DNA of 64,000 nucleotides from 73-13 sp035555435 (GCA_035555435.1 DATMGN010000019.1:1-64000), one strand, 5' to 3'. Numbered from the stretch's first letter, positions 1 through 7,973 are shown. The notes: generated by a model not told the origin, from the letters alone. Program-made: numbers and translations.

Positions 1-546
1 ACCGCGGAGGCGGTCGCGCACGGGGCGGACGAGATCGACATGGTGATCGATCGCGGCGCGTTCCTCGCCGGTCGCTATGCGCTTGTCTTCGACCAGATCG
101 CCCGGGTGAAGGAGGCGTGCCGGCGACTCGACGGCAGCGCCGCGTCGCTCAAGGTGATCCTGGAGACCGGTGAGCTGAACACCTACGACAACATCAAGCG
201 GGCCTCGTGGCTCGCAATCCTCGCCGGTGCGGACTTCATCAAGACCTCGACGGGCAAGGTCTCGCCCGCGGCGACGCTGCCGACGACGCTCCTCATGCTC
301 GAGGTCGTGCGCGACTGGCACCGCGCGACCGGCGAGCGCATCGGGGTCAAGCCCGCGGGCGGCATCCGCTCGTCGAAGGACGCGGTGAAGTACCTCGTCA
401 CCGTCGCCGAGACGGTCGGCGAGGAGTGGCTGCAGCCGCACCTGTTCCGCTTCGGCGCGTCGAGCCTGCTCAACGACGTGCTCCTGCAACGCCAGAAGCT
501 CGCGACCGGCCACTATTCGGGGCCCGACTACGTCACGATCGACTGA
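1..546 (+). CDS. deoC: deoxyribose-phosphate aldolase, 5'-truncated by window edge
   Basis: The frame is open from the first base and shows 181 residues of a class I aldolase that cleaves 2-deoxyribose-5-phosphate to glyceraldehyde-3-phosphate and acetaldehyde. The family-typical ADEIDMVI strand is present. The Schiff-base lysine lies in DFIKTSTGK (Lys codon 241-243), and the second lysine lies in IGVKPAGGIRS (codon 349-351). The true start is upstream of the window. The gene is followed after 31 bases by two aldehyde dehydrogenase genes, which fits oxidation of the acetaldehyde produced, though that link is inference. Confidence 0.93.
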   Translation, partial: TAEAVAHGADEIDMVIDRGAFLAGRYALVFDQIARVKEACRRLDGSAASLKVILETGELNTYDNIKRASWLAILAGADFIKTSTGKVSPAATLPTTLLMLEVVRDWHRATGERIGVKPAGGIRSSKDAVKYLVTVAETVGEEWLQPHLFRFGASSLLNDVLLQRQKLATGHYSGPDYVTID

Positions 547-577
547 CGTCGACACCAGATCGATCCACGGAGAAACC

Positions 578-2023
578 ATGAGCTTCCTCGAGTACGCATC
601 GGCTCCCGAGTCGCGCGCGATCCTCAACCTGCGGGACGAGTACGGTCTGTTCGTCGATGGCGAGTTCCGTGCCGGCGCGGGCGGCACCTTCGAGACGATC
701 TCGCCCGCGGATGAGACCCGGATCGCGACGATCGCGGCGGCGGATGAACGCGATGTCGACACGGCGGTCGATGCGGCCCGTCGCGCGTATGAGACGACGT
801 GGTCGCGGATGAGCGGGCGAGACCGCGGCAAGTACCTGTTCCGCATCGCGCGGCTGGTGCAGGAGCGCGCACGCGAGCTCGCGGTCGCGGAGAGCCTCGA
901 CAACGGCAAGCCGATCAAGGAGAGCCGCGACGTCGACGTCCCGCTCGTGGCGGCCTGGTTCTTCTACTACGCGGGGTGGGCCGACAAGCTCGACTATGCG
1001 GGGGCCGGTGCCTCCCCGCGCGCGCTCGGCGTCGCGGCGCAGGTGATTCCGTGGAACTTCCCGCTCATGATGCTCGCGTGGAAGATCGCGCCGGCGCTCG
1101 CCGCGGGGAACACGGTCGTGCTGAAGCCCGCCGAGACGACGCCGCTGTCGGCGCTCCTGTTCGCGGAGATCCTGCAGCAGGCCGACCTGCCGGCCGGCGT
1201 TGTCAACATTGTGACGGGCGCCGGGGCGACGGGCGCCGCGCTCGTGCGTCATGCGGGCGTCGACAAGGTCGCGTTCACCGGCTCCACGGGCGTGGGCCGG
1301 GACATCGCGCGAGCCGTCGCCGGCACGCCCAAGCGGCTCACGCTCGAGCTCGGGGGCAAGGCGGCGAACATCGTCTTCGACGACGCCCCGATCGATCAGG
1401 CGATCGAGGGCATCGTCAACGGGATCTTCTTCAACCAGGGCCACGTGTGCTGCGCGGGCAGCCGCTTGCTCGTCCAGGAGTCGGTCCACGACGAGGTCGT
1501 CGAGCGCCTCAAGTCGCGGCTGTCGACGCTGCGGCTCGGCGACCCGCTCGACAAGAACACCGACATCGGCGCGATCAACTCGCGCGCGCAGCTCGATCGC
1601 ATCCGCGAGCTCAGCCGGATCGGCGAGGAGGAGGGGGCGACCCGCTGGAGTGCCGAGTGCGAGATCCCGGCCCAGGGGTTCTGGTTCGCGCCGACGATCT
1701 TCACGGACGTCCAGGCGAGCCACCGGATCGCACGCGAGGAGATCTTCGGCCCGGTGCTTTCGGTCCTGACCTTCCGCACCCCGGATGAGGCGATCGCGAA
1801 GGCGAACAACACGCCCTACGGCCTGTCGGCGGGGATTTGGTCGGAGAAGGGGTCGCGCATCCTCGCGGTCGCGGACAAGCTGCGCGCGGGCGTGGTCTGG
1901 GCCAACACCTTCAACCGCTTCGACCCGTCGAGCCCGTTCGGCGGCTACAAGGAGTCCGGCTTCGGCCGCGAGGGCGGTCGCCACGGGCTGCTCGCCTACC
2001 TCAAGGCAGGAGCACAGCAGTGA
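578..2023 (+). CDS. NAD(P)-dependent aldehyde dehydrogenase, catalytically complete
   Basis: This 481-residue protein has the full ALDH fold. The oxyanion asparagine is in IPWNFP near residue 160, the general base in LELGGKAAN near residue 256, and the nucleophile in GHVCCAG near residue 290. It starts with an ATG 31 bases after deoC, preceded by GGAG. Its last codons overlap the next gene by 4 bases (GTGA), so the two are surely co-transcribed and probably translationally coupled. The ordering deoC-ALDH-ALDH suggests deoxynucleoside catabolism. The segment YYAGWADKLDYAG recurs in the next gene as YAGWCDKYAQVAG, so the two proteins are related. The natural substrate is not evident from the sequence. 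Confidence 0.9.
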   Translation: MSFLEYASAPESRAILNLRDEYGLFVDGEFRAGAGGTFETISPADETRIATIAAADERDVDTAVDAARRAYETTWSRMSGRDRGKYLFRIARLVQERARELAVAESLDNGKPIKESRDVDVPLVAAWFFYYAGWADKLDYAGAGASPRALGVAAQVIPWNFPLMMLAWKIAPALAAGNTVVLKPAETTPLSALLFAEILQQADLPAGVVNIVTGAGATGAALVRHAGVDKVAFTGSTGVGRDIARAVAGTPKRLTLELGGKAANIVFDDAPIDQAIEGIVNGIFFNQGHVCCAGSRLLVQESVHDEVVERLKSRLSTLRLGDPLDKNTDIGAINSRAQLDRIRELSRIGEEEGATRWSAECEIPAQGFWFAPTIFTDVQASHRIAREEIFGPVLSVLTFRTPDEAIAKANNTPYGLSAGIWSEKGSRILAVADKLRAGVVWANTFNRFDPSSPFGGYKESGFGREGGRHGLLAYLKAGAQQ

Positions 2024-2883
2024 GCAAGCGATTGACCGTGCCGAAGACCTACAAGCTCTTCATCGGCGGCGCCTTCCCGCGCAGCGAGTCGGGCCGCACG
2101 TACGAGATCGTGTCCGCCTCGGGCGACTTCCTCGCCAACGCGTCGCGCGGCTCGCGCAAGGACGCGCGGGATGCCGTCGTCGCCGCGCGCGGCGCGGTCG
2201 CCGGGTGGTCCGGTGCGACGGCGTACAACAGGGGGCAGGTGCTCTACCGCGTGGCCGAGGTGCTCGAGGGTCGACGGGCGCAGTTCGTCGACGAGATCGT
2301 CGCGCAGCAGGGCGTGACTGCGGCGGCGGCGGGCGCCCAGGTCGACGAGGCGGTCGACACGTGGGTCTGGTACGCGGGCTGGTGCGACAAGTACGCGCAG
2401 GTCGCGGGCAACGCGAATCCCGTAGCGGGCCCCTACTTCAATATCTCGGTGCCGGAGCCGACCGGCGTCGTCGCCGTCGTCGCGCCCCAGGACAGCGCCT
2501 TGCTGGGTCTCACCCGGGTGCTCGCCCCCGCGCTCGTCGCCGGCAACACGGTCGTCGTGATCGCTTCCGAGGCGTTCCCGCTCTCGGCCATCAGCCTCGC
2601 CGAGGTGCTCGCGACCTCCGACGTGCCGGGCGGCGTCGTCAATGTCCTGACAGGCTCCCCGGCCGAGATCGCGCCGTGGCTCGCCTCGCATGATGACGTC
2701 AACGCGCTCGACCTCACGGGCGCGGGGGAGATCGACTGGATCGAGCTGCAGATCGCGGCGGCCGAGACGCTCAAGCGGGTCATCGGGCCCGTGGCGGGGC
2801 GAGATGCGGCCGCCGCGAGCCTGGAGCGGATCACCGTGCTGACCGAGACGAAGACGGTCTGGCACACGAAGAGCCGCGTGTGA
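2020..2883 (+). CDS. half-length aldehyde dehydrogenase family protein lacking the catalytic domain
   Basis: The 287-residue protein starts at the GTG overlapping the stop of the upstream ALDH. It aligns by eye with the N-terminal NAD-binding half of ALDHs (KLFIGGAFPRSESGRTYEI, then PEPTGVVAVVAPQDS, LAPALVAGNTVV and VPGGVVNVLTG). It ends before the region that carries the catalytic cysteine, and where the first ALDH has LELGGK the glutamate motif is not recognisable. An SDR gene ends only 11 bases downstream, so no lost 3' half is hiding there. The arrangement resembles ALDH16-type enzymes, where a catalytic ALDH domain is followed by a non-catalytic one, but split into two genes. A structural or regulatory partner role is inference. 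Confidence 0.8.
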   Translation: MSKRLTVPKTYKLFIGGAFPRSESGRTYEIVSASGDFLANASRGSRKDARDAVVAARGAVAGWSGATAYNRGQVLYRVAEVLEGRRAQFVDEIVAQQGVTAAAAGAQVDEAVDTWVWYAGWCDKYAQVAGNANPVAGPYFNISVPEPTGVVAVVAPQDSALLGLTRVLAPALVAGNTVVVIASEAFPLSAISLAEVLATSDVPGGVVNVLTGSPAEIAPWLASHDDVNALDLTGAGEIDWIELQIAAAETLKRVIGPVAGRDAAAASLERITVLTETKTVWHTKSRV

Positions 2884-2893
2884 CCTTCCCGGC

Positions 2894-3631
2894 TCAGCCG
2901 GTCGTGTAGCCGCCGTCGATCGGCAGGATCACGCCGGTGATCGTCGCCGCACCCGGCGACAGCAGGAACACGATCGCCGCCGCGATCTCCTCGGGCGTGG
3001 AGGAGCGGCCGATCGGGTGGCTGTGCCGGATGCCTTCGACGACTTCGTCGCGCACTTCGCCGGCCGGCGGCAGGAAGTCGTCCATGAAGCCCGTCTCGAT
3101 GTGGCCGGGCGCGACCGCGTTGACACGGACACCGCGTTCTGCGAATTCGATCGCGGCGTGCCGCGTGATCTGGTGGACCGCGCCCTTCGTCGCACCGTAG
3201 AGCAGCTGGTTCGGCATACCGATGAGGCCCGACATCGAGCCCGTGTTGACGATTGCCCCCCTCGAGGCGACGAGTGCCGTCTCGGCCGCCTTGATGTGGA
3301 CGAACGGCCCCCGGGCGTTGGTGCGCATGACGGAGTCCCACAGCTCGACGGACGTCTCGGCGATTGGGGTGAGGTTGAAGCGAGCCGCATTGTTGACGAG
3401 TCCGGTGAGCCCGCCGAAGCGTGTCAGCGCGACGCGGACCGCTTCCTGCGCGGTCGCCTCCTCGCCGACGTCGCCGACGACGACCGCGACGTCGTCGCTC
3501 GCGAGCTCCTGCACCCGGGGGTCGATGTCCTCCGCGACGACGTTGCCGCCCGCGGCGACGAGCGCGCGCACGACGGCGGCGCCGACACCCCCGGCTGCAC
3601 CCGTGACGATCGTGACCGACTGCTGACCCAC
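2894..3631 (-). CDS. SDR family oxidoreductase
   Basis: This 245-residue classical short-chain dehydrogenase/reductase is cytosolic and NAD(P)-dependent. The cofactor motif TGAAGGVG is at residues 10-17 and the structural NNA motif near 80-82. The catalytic serine is in TGSMSG (Ser132), and Tyr145/Lys149 are in YGATK. The C-terminal IDGGYTTG is the usual SDR ending. It converges on the deoC-ALDH operon with 10 bases between stops. The next gene on the other side is divergent. The FabG-like sequence does not reveal the substrate; a sugar or polyol dehydrogenase fits the neighbourhood but is inference. Confidence 0.87.
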   Translation of the reverse strand: MGQQSVTIVTGAAGGVGAAVVRALVAAGGNVVAEDIDPRVQELASDDVAVVVGDVGEEATAQEAVRVALTRFGGLTGLVNNAARFNLTPIAETSVELWDSVMRTNARGPFVHIKAAETALVASRGAIVNTGSMSGLIGMPNQLLYGATKGAVHQITRHAAIEFAERGVRVNAVAPGHIETGFMDDFLPPAGEVRDEVVEGIRHSHPIGRSSTPEEIAAAIVFLLSPGAATITGVILPIDGGYTTG

Positions 3632-3701
3632 TGGTGCCTCCTCGCACGATCGGACGGCCCTACTCTGTCATACGCAGAACGCGATGGGGGGAGCGCACGC
3701 G

Positions 3702-4922
3702 ATGGGCGAGATCGTGGGGATCGTGCTGGTGCCGCTGCTCGCGGTCATCGCGCCGCTGGTCGCCCGGCTCGTCTCCCGCTGGCTGGTGCTCCCCGTCATC
3801 GTCCTCGAGATCCTGCTCGGCATCGCGGTCGGACCGAGCGGACTCGGCTGGGTGCAGTCGAGCATGTTCGTCTCGATGCTGTCGGAGATCGGACTCGCGA
3901 TGCTGTTCTTCGTCGCGGGCACGGAGATCGACTTCCGCGCCATCGCCGGGCGCCCGCTTCGCCGCTCCGTCATCGCGTGGGGGATCTCGTTCGCGCTCGC
4001 GCTCGGCATCGGACTGCTGCAGTTCTCCGGCTGGGAGGCGGCGATCGTCATCGCCGTCGCGCTCAGTTCGACGGCGCTCGGCGCGGTCCTGCCGATCATC
4101 CGCGACGCGGGGCTGCTCGGCACCCCGTTCGGCACCGCGGTCTCGGCCGTGGGCGCGGTCGGCGAGTTCGGTCCGCTCATCGCCATCTCGCTCTTCCTGG
4201 GCAGCCGGGACCTCGGCACGTCGAGCATCGTGCTGTTCGCGTTCGTCGCCGTCGCGATCGTGCTCGTCTGGCTCTCGGTCCGGCTGCCGCACCGCGGCGT
4301 GCACCGGCTCGTGTCGGCGACGCTGAACACGACCGCGCAGTTCGCCATCCGGCTCATCCTGCTGATCCTCGCGGCGCTCGTCGCCCTCTCGCTGCTGCTC
4401 GATCTCGACATCCTGCTCGGCGCCTTCTGCGCGGGCGTGATCTGGCGCATCGTCATCGCGCGTGCACCGGAGGCGGATCGCGAGCTCGTCTCGGCGAAGA
4501 TCGACGGACTCGCGTTCGGCTTCCTCATCCCGATCTTCTTCATCAGCACCGGTATCGGCTTCGACCTCGCAGCGCTGCTGGCGGAGCCGATGCTCCTGCT
4601 GCTCGCGCTCGCGATGTTCGTCGCGCTCTTCGTGGTCCGGGGCCTCCCGGCGCAGCTCGCCGCGCCGCGCGGCGCCTCGGGGCGGGACCGGTTTCGCCTC
4701 GCGCTCTATGCCGCGACGGGCCTGCCGCTCATCGTCGCGGTCACGGCGATCGGCCAGGACGCAGGCGTGCTCTCGGCGGGTGTGGCTTCCGCGCTCGTCG
4801 CCGCGGGCATGCTCTCGGTCCTGGTGTTTCCGCTGCTCGCCGCGATCGGCCGTCCGGCCGCGCCAGTCAGCCGCGGTTTCGAGGAGTCGATCATCGTCGT
4901 CGATGATGAGTCGACGCGGTAG
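3702..4922 (+). CDS. cation:proton antiporter (CPA2 / KefB-like membrane domain)
   Basis: The roughly 406-residue, almost wholly hydrophobic protein has about 12 predicted membrane spans and the Na+/H+ exchanger family pattern (VVARLVSRWLVLPVIVLEILLG replaced here by a similar N-terminal helix pair, then GLAMLFFVAGTEID and ALSSTALGAVLP). No RCK/TrkA regulatory domain follows, so it is a membrane-only antiporter. I chose the ATG at 3702 because GGGGGAG lies about 9 bases upstream. An in-frame ATG at 3684 (six residues longer) has no ribosome binding site. The likely role is K+ or Na+ exchange for protons; ion specificity cannot be read. Confidence 0.85.
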   Translation: MGEIVGIVLVPLLAVIAPLVARLVSRWLVLPVIVLEILLGIAVGPSGLGWVQSSMFVSMLSEIGLAMLFFVAGTEIDFRAIAGRPLRRSVIAWGISFALALGIGLLQFSGWEAAIVIAVALSSTALGAVLPIIRDAGLLGTPFGTAVSAVGAVGEFGPLIAISLFLGSRDLGTSSIVLFAFVAVAIVLVWLSVRLPHRGVHRLVSATLNTTAQFAIRLILLILAALVALSLLLDLDILLGAFCAGVIWRIVIARAPEADRELVSAKIDGLAFGFLIPIFFISTGIGFDLAALLAEPMLLLLALAMFVALFVVRGLPAQLAAPRGASGRDRFRLALYAATGLPLIVAVTAIGQDAGVLSAGVASALVAAGMLSVLVFPLLAAIGRPAAPVSRGFEESIIVVDDESTR

Positions 4923-4977
4923 GCGGGGGCGCTCCGGCGCTGCGCTATACTCGACAGGTTGGTTTTTCAGCCGACAT

Positions 4978-5053
4978 GCGCCTGTAGCTCAACGGATAGA
5001 GTATCTGACTACGGATCAGACGGTTGGGGGTTCGAATCCCTCCAGGCGCACCA
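4978..5053 (+). tRNA. tRNA-Arg (anticodon ACG), CCA encoded
   Basis: The acceptor stem is GCGCCTG (4978-4984) pairing with CAGGCGC (5043-5049), followed by discriminator A and an encoded CCA. The anticodon arm is TCTGA-CTACGGA-TCAGA, giving anticodon ACG, and the T arm contains GGTTCGAATCC. The ACG anticodon would be read as inosine after deamination. A TATACT at 4946-4951 is a plausible -10 element; no convincing -35 was seen. Confidence 0.97.
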
Positions 5054-5083
5054 GGGCCTCCATCTCGATGGGGGCCTTTCTCG
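5054..5083 (+). terminator. intrinsic terminator after tRNA-Arg
   Basis: The arms GGCCTCCATC (5055-5064) and GATGGGGGCC (5067-5076) pair with one G-U wobble around a tight loop, followed by TTTCTCGTT. The T-rich run ends exactly where the first CIRCE element of groES begins, insulating the tRNA from the heat-shock gene. Confidence 0.7.
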
Positions 5084-5110
5084 TTGGCACTCAACCCGAT
5101 CGAGTGCTAG
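5084..5110 (+). promoter_or_regulatory. CIRCE operator 1 (HrcA site) of groES
   Basis: TTGGCACTC-N9-GAGTGCTAG matches the HrcA consensus TTAGCACTC-N9-GAGTGCTAA at 16 of 18 positions. The left arm also supplies a -35-like TTGGCA (5084-5089). With 18 bases between, a -10-like TAGCCT (5108-5113) straddles its right end. HrcA binding would therefore mask the promoter directly. Confidence 0.88.
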
Positions 5111-5118
5111 CCTGAGGA

Positions 5119-5145
5119 TTGGCACTCGACCCGCTCCAGTGCTAA
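5119..5145 (+). promoter_or_regulatory. CIRCE operator 2 (HrcA site) of groES
   Basis: TTGGCACTC-N9-CAGTGCTAA matches 16 of 18 consensus positions and lies eight bases after operator 1, 29 bases before the groES start. Again TTGGCA and TAACCA are 18 bases apart, so a second embedded promoter is possible. Tandem CIRCE sites suggest tight repression at normal temperature. Confidence 0.85.
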
Positions 5146-5173
5146 CCAGCAGTCGTAGAAAGAGGTCTCAACC

Positions 5174-5470
5174 GTGTCGGTTTCCATCAAGCCGCTCGAG
5201 GATCGTATCGTCGTCAAGCAGGTCGAGGCGGAGAACACCACCGCCTCCGGCCTCGTCATCCCCGACACCGCCAAGGAGAAGCCGCAGGAGGGCGAAGTCG
5301 TCGCCGTCGGCCCGGGCCGTGTCGATGACAACGGCAACCGCATCCCGGTCGACGTCGCCGTCGGCGACCGCGTCATCTACTCGAAGTACGGTGGCACGGA
5401 GATCAAGTTCGGCGCCGACGAGTTCCTCGTGCTGTCGGCACGGGACGTGCTCGCCGTCGTCGTGCGGTGA
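5174..5470 (+). CDS. groES: co-chaperonin GroES (Hsp10)
   Basis: The 98-residue protein is of normal GroES length and caps the GroEL chaperonin cavity in the cytosol. It begins SVSIKPLEDRIVVKQ, has the mobile-loop stretch ENTTASGLVIPDTAKEKP (residues about 17-34) and ends KFGADEFLVLSARDVLAVV. It uses a GTG start with AGAGG upstream. Two CIRCE operators precede it, so HrcA control is near certain. No groEL follows, so it is separated from its partner. The next gene overlaps its stop by 4 bases. Confidence 0.97.
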   Translation: MSVSIKPLEDRIVVKQVEAENTTASGLVIPDTAKEKPQEGEVVAVGPGRVDDNGNRIPVDVAVGDRVIYSKYGGTEIKFGADEFLVLSARDVLAVVVR

Positions 5471-6438
5471 CATCCGGCGAACTCGATTCGCGAACGCCCG
5501 CGGGACCTGACTCCCGCGGGCGTTCCGCATTCGCGTCCGGGCTCGCGTTCGCGGTCGGCTCGTACCTGCTCTGGGGCGTCCTCCCGGGGTACTTCGTCCT
5601 GCTCGATCCGACCGGCCCGATCGAGATCGTCGCCTGGCGGATCGTCCTCTCGCTCGCGTTCTGCCTCGTCCTGATCGCGATCGTCCGAGGTTGGCGTCGG
5701 CTCGGCGTCATCCTGCGCGATCGTCGGTCGATGGCCTGGCTGCTGCTCGCGGGGTGCCTCGTCACCGTCAACTGGACCGTCTTCGTCTTCGCGGTGGTCA
5801 CCGGGCACGTCGTCGAGGGGGCGCTCGGGTACTTCATCAATCCCATCGTCACCGTCCTCCTCGGGGTGCTGCTGCGGGAGCGGCTGAACCCGATCCAGTG
5901 GACCGCGGTCGGCATCAGCGGCGTCGCCGTCATCGTGCTCGCCATCGGTTATGGCTCCTTCCCCTGGATCGCCGTCGCGCTCGCGCTGAGCTTCGGTTTC
6001 TACGGGCTCGTCAAGAACCGCGTGGGCGGGCGCGTCGATGCGATGAGCGGGCTCGCGATCGAGACAGGCTTCGTCACCCCGCTCGCGGTCGGCGTGCTGT
6101 GCTGGCTCGGTGCGACGAGTGGGCTCACGCTCGGCACCCAAGGGGCCTGGCACACCGTGCTGCTGCTGTGCGCCGGAGCGGTGACCGCGGTGCCGCTGCT
6201 GCTGTTCGCGGCGGGCGTCCGGCGACTGCCGCTCAGCGTCGTCGGCTTCGCGCAGTACCTTGCGCCGATCCTGCAGCTCATCACCGGAGTCGTCCTGCTC
6301 GGCGAGCCGATGCCGCCGGCGCGCTGGATCGGCTTCGCGATCGTGTGGGTCGCGCTCGGGCTGCTGACGGTCGATATGGTGCGCCGATCGGTGGTGTTCC
6401 GCAGAACGTCACGATCCGGCGACGTTACCCGACCGTAA
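5467..6438 (+). CDS. rarD: EamA-family transporter, RarD type
   Basis: The 323-residue inner-membrane protein has about 10 predicted helices. It shows the RarD signature near the start (SYLLWGVLPGYFVLLDPTGP, then EIVAWRIVLSLAFC) and the duplicated EamA halves. RarD proteins are drug/metabolite transporters with uncertain substrate; the family's chloramphenicol link is historical. The GTG start overlaps the groES stop, and no other in-frame ATG, GTG or TTG occurs before the first membrane helix, so this start is effectively forced. The first 20 codons contain a perfect 14-bp hairpin (5492-5525), which could limit read-through from the heat-shock promoter. Confidence 0.85.
   Translation: MTSGELDSRTPAGPDSRGRSAFASGLAFAVGSYLLWGVLPGYFVLLDPTGPIEIVAWRIVLSLAFCLVLIAIVRGWRRLGVILRDRRSMAWLLLAGCLVTVNWTVFVFAVVTGHVVEGALGYFINPIVTVLLGVLLRERLNPIQWTAVGISGVAVIVLAIGYGSFPWIAVALALSFGFYGLVKNRVGGRVDAMSGLAIETGFVTPLAVGVLCWLGATSGLTLGTQGAWHTVLLLCAGAVTAVPLLLFAAGVRRLPLSVVGFAQYLAPILQLITGVVLLGEPMPPARWIGFAIVWVALGLLTVDMVRRSVVFRRTSRSGDVTRP
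5492..5525 (+). terminator. perfect 14-bp hairpin inside the 5' end of rarD
   Basis: GAACGCCCGCGGGA (5492-5505) and TCCCGCGGGCGTTC (5512-5525) are perfectly complementary around a 6-base loop, 22 bases after the groES stop. No T-run follows. It may act as a groES mRNA 3' stabiliser or weak terminator while being translated as part of rarD. Confidence 0.5.
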
Positions 6439-6536
6439 CGCATGGGAGTTGAGCCCGATACAGGGCCCCAATAGCCTGGAACCCGCGCTCCCGACAGATT
6501 GTCGTGCGCGCCAAACTCTGACACACAAGGAGCAAC

Positions 6537-7799
6537 ATGCGTGCTTTCACCAAGGCGACGCTGGGCGGGATGGCTCTCGTCGGCTCGGCAGCGCTGGTCC
6601 TGAGCGGCTGTGCCGCTCCGGCGCCCGCGCCGACGACCGGTCCCGAGGCGCCCGCCGGCGAGCTGACCCTCAAGATCGGCACCGCGCTGCCGGTCACCGG
6701 AAACCTGGCCTTCCTCGGCCCGCCCGAGATCGCGGGCACCGAGTTCGCCGCCGCGGACGTCAACGCCGCGGGTGCGGGCATCACCGTCGAGCTCATCCAG
6801 GGCGACTCCGGTGACACCGACAACAAGGCGTACGAGACCGAGGTCCCGCGTCTGCTCGGCGAGGGTGTGTCCGCCATCGTCGGTGCCGCCTCCTCCGGCA
6901 CGTCGCTCCAGTTCATCGACCAGGTCGTCGGCGCGGACGTCATCATGTTCTCCCCGGCCAACACGTCGGCGGCATTCACGACCTACGACGACAAGGGCCT
7001 GTACTTCCGCACCGCGCCCTCCGACGTGCTCCAGGGCGAAGTGCTCGGCAACCTGATCGCCGAGGACGGGGTCAAGAACCTCGGCCTCATCGTGCTCAAC
7101 GACTCGTACGGCACCGGCCTCGCGCAGTTCGTCACCGAGGCCTTCGAGGCCGCCGGCGGCACCGTCGTCGCGGCGCCGACGTACAACACCGGTGACACCT
7201 CGTTCGACGCGCAGGTCTCCGAGGTCCTCGCGGCCGCGCCCGACGCGATCGCGCTGATCACCTTCGAGGAGGTCGCGACGATCGTCCCGACGCTGCTTTC
7301 CGCGGGCTTCCCCGGCGACAAGCTCTACTTCGTCGACGGCAACCTCTCGCAGTTCGGCACCAACGACGTCGACCTCGGCGGCTCGATCGCCGGCTCCAAG
7401 GGCACCCTGCCGGGTCTGACGATCGACACGATCGCGTCCTTCACGAGCGCGCTCGGTGCATTCTGGGAGGGCGAGGGCAACGAGCCGCTCGCGGACTTCA
7501 GCTACGCGGCTGAGTCCTACGACGCGGTCGTGCTGCTCGCGCTCGCCTCGCTCGCGGCCGGCTCGACCGACGCCACGGCGATCGCCGCGAAGCTGCAGGA
7601 GGTCTCCGGCGGCTCCGGCAACGGCACCAAGTGCACCACGTTCGCGGACTGCGCGGCCATCATCAACGGTGGCGGCGTCGCGGACTACGACGGTGTCTCG
7701 GGTCCGATCACCTTCAACGAGGTGGGCGACCCGACCGAGGCGTCGATCGGCATCTACGAGTACGCGGACGGCAACGACTACGTCGCGTACAACGGCTGA
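6537..7799 (+). CDS. ABC transporter substrate-binding lipoprotein, branched-chain amino acid (LivJ) type
   Basis: The 420-residue exported protein has a lipobox (VLSGC, lipidated Cys25) followed by an Ala/Pro linker. The periplasmic-binding fold type I mature region starts LTLKIGTALPVTGNLAFLGPP and contains the hinge pattern GASSGTSLQF-like VGAASSGTSLQF. It would bind a branched-chain amino acid, amide or similar ligand outside the membrane. AAGGAG precedes the ATG by 6 bases. It stands alone on the + strand; the matching permease and ATPase genes (7974-11964) run toward it. A strong terminator follows the stop. Confidence 0.9.
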   Translation: MRAFTKATLGGMALVGSAALVLSGCAAPAPAPTTGPEAPAGELTLKIGTALPVTGNLAFLGPPEIAGTEFAAADVNAAGAGITVELIQGDSGDTDNKAYETEVPRLLGEGVSAIVGAASSGTSLQFIDQVVGADVIMFSPANTSAAFTTYDDKGLYFRTAPSDVLQGEVLGNLIAEDGVKNLGLIVLNDSYGTGLAQFVTEAFEAAGGTVVAAPTYNTGDTSFDAQVSEVLAAAPDAIALITFEEVATIVPTLLSAGFPGDKLYFVDGNLSQFGTNDVDLGGSIAGSKGTLPGLTIDTIASFTSALGAFWEGEGNEPLADFSYAAESYDAVVLLALASLAAGSTDATAIAAKLQEVSGGSGNGTKCTTFADCAAIINGGGVADYDGVSGPITFNEVGDPTEASIGIYEYADGNDYVAYNG

Positions 7800-7816
7800 T
7801 TCCAGCAATCACAGGG

Positions 7817-7847
7817 AAGGGCCCCGGTCTTCGGACCGGGGCCCTTT
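7817..7847 (+). terminator. intrinsic terminator with TTCG tetraloop
   Basis: AAGGGCCCCGGTC (7817-7829) pairs perfectly with GACCGGGGCCCTT (7834-7846) around a TTCG tetraloop, followed by TTTCC. It ends transcription of the binding-protein gene 17 bases after its stop. Confidence 0.88.
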
Positions 7848-7869
7848 CCGTTGGCGTGGTGCGGCTCGA

Positions 7870-7973
7870 GGTCTCGATACGCGCTGCGCGCTACTCGACC
7901 CGCGAACGAACTGCGCGCTACTCGACCCCCGGTTCTCGCGGGTCGAGTAGCCGCGCAGCGGCGTATCGAGACC
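7870..7973. repeat. REP-like palindromic element, copy 1
   Basis: The outer arms are GGTCTCGATACGC (7870-7882) and GCGTATCGAGACC (7961-7973), with nested CTACTCGACC/GGTCGAGTAG arms and a repeated GCGCGCTACTCGACC core inside. It fills the gap between the convergent binding-protein gene and livF, and its right edge directly touches the livF stop codon. Related copies are at 16462-16546 and 26276-26315. Confidence 0.85.

Noticed and set aside
2884..2893. Frameshift explanation for the short second ALDH
   Set aside because: The SDR gene ends 11 bases downstream, and no downstream frame shows a cysteine-domain ALDH sequence.
5084..5173. Idea that groEL should follow groES here
   Set aside because: The gene downstream is RarD-like; groEL is simply elsewhere, which is common in this group.
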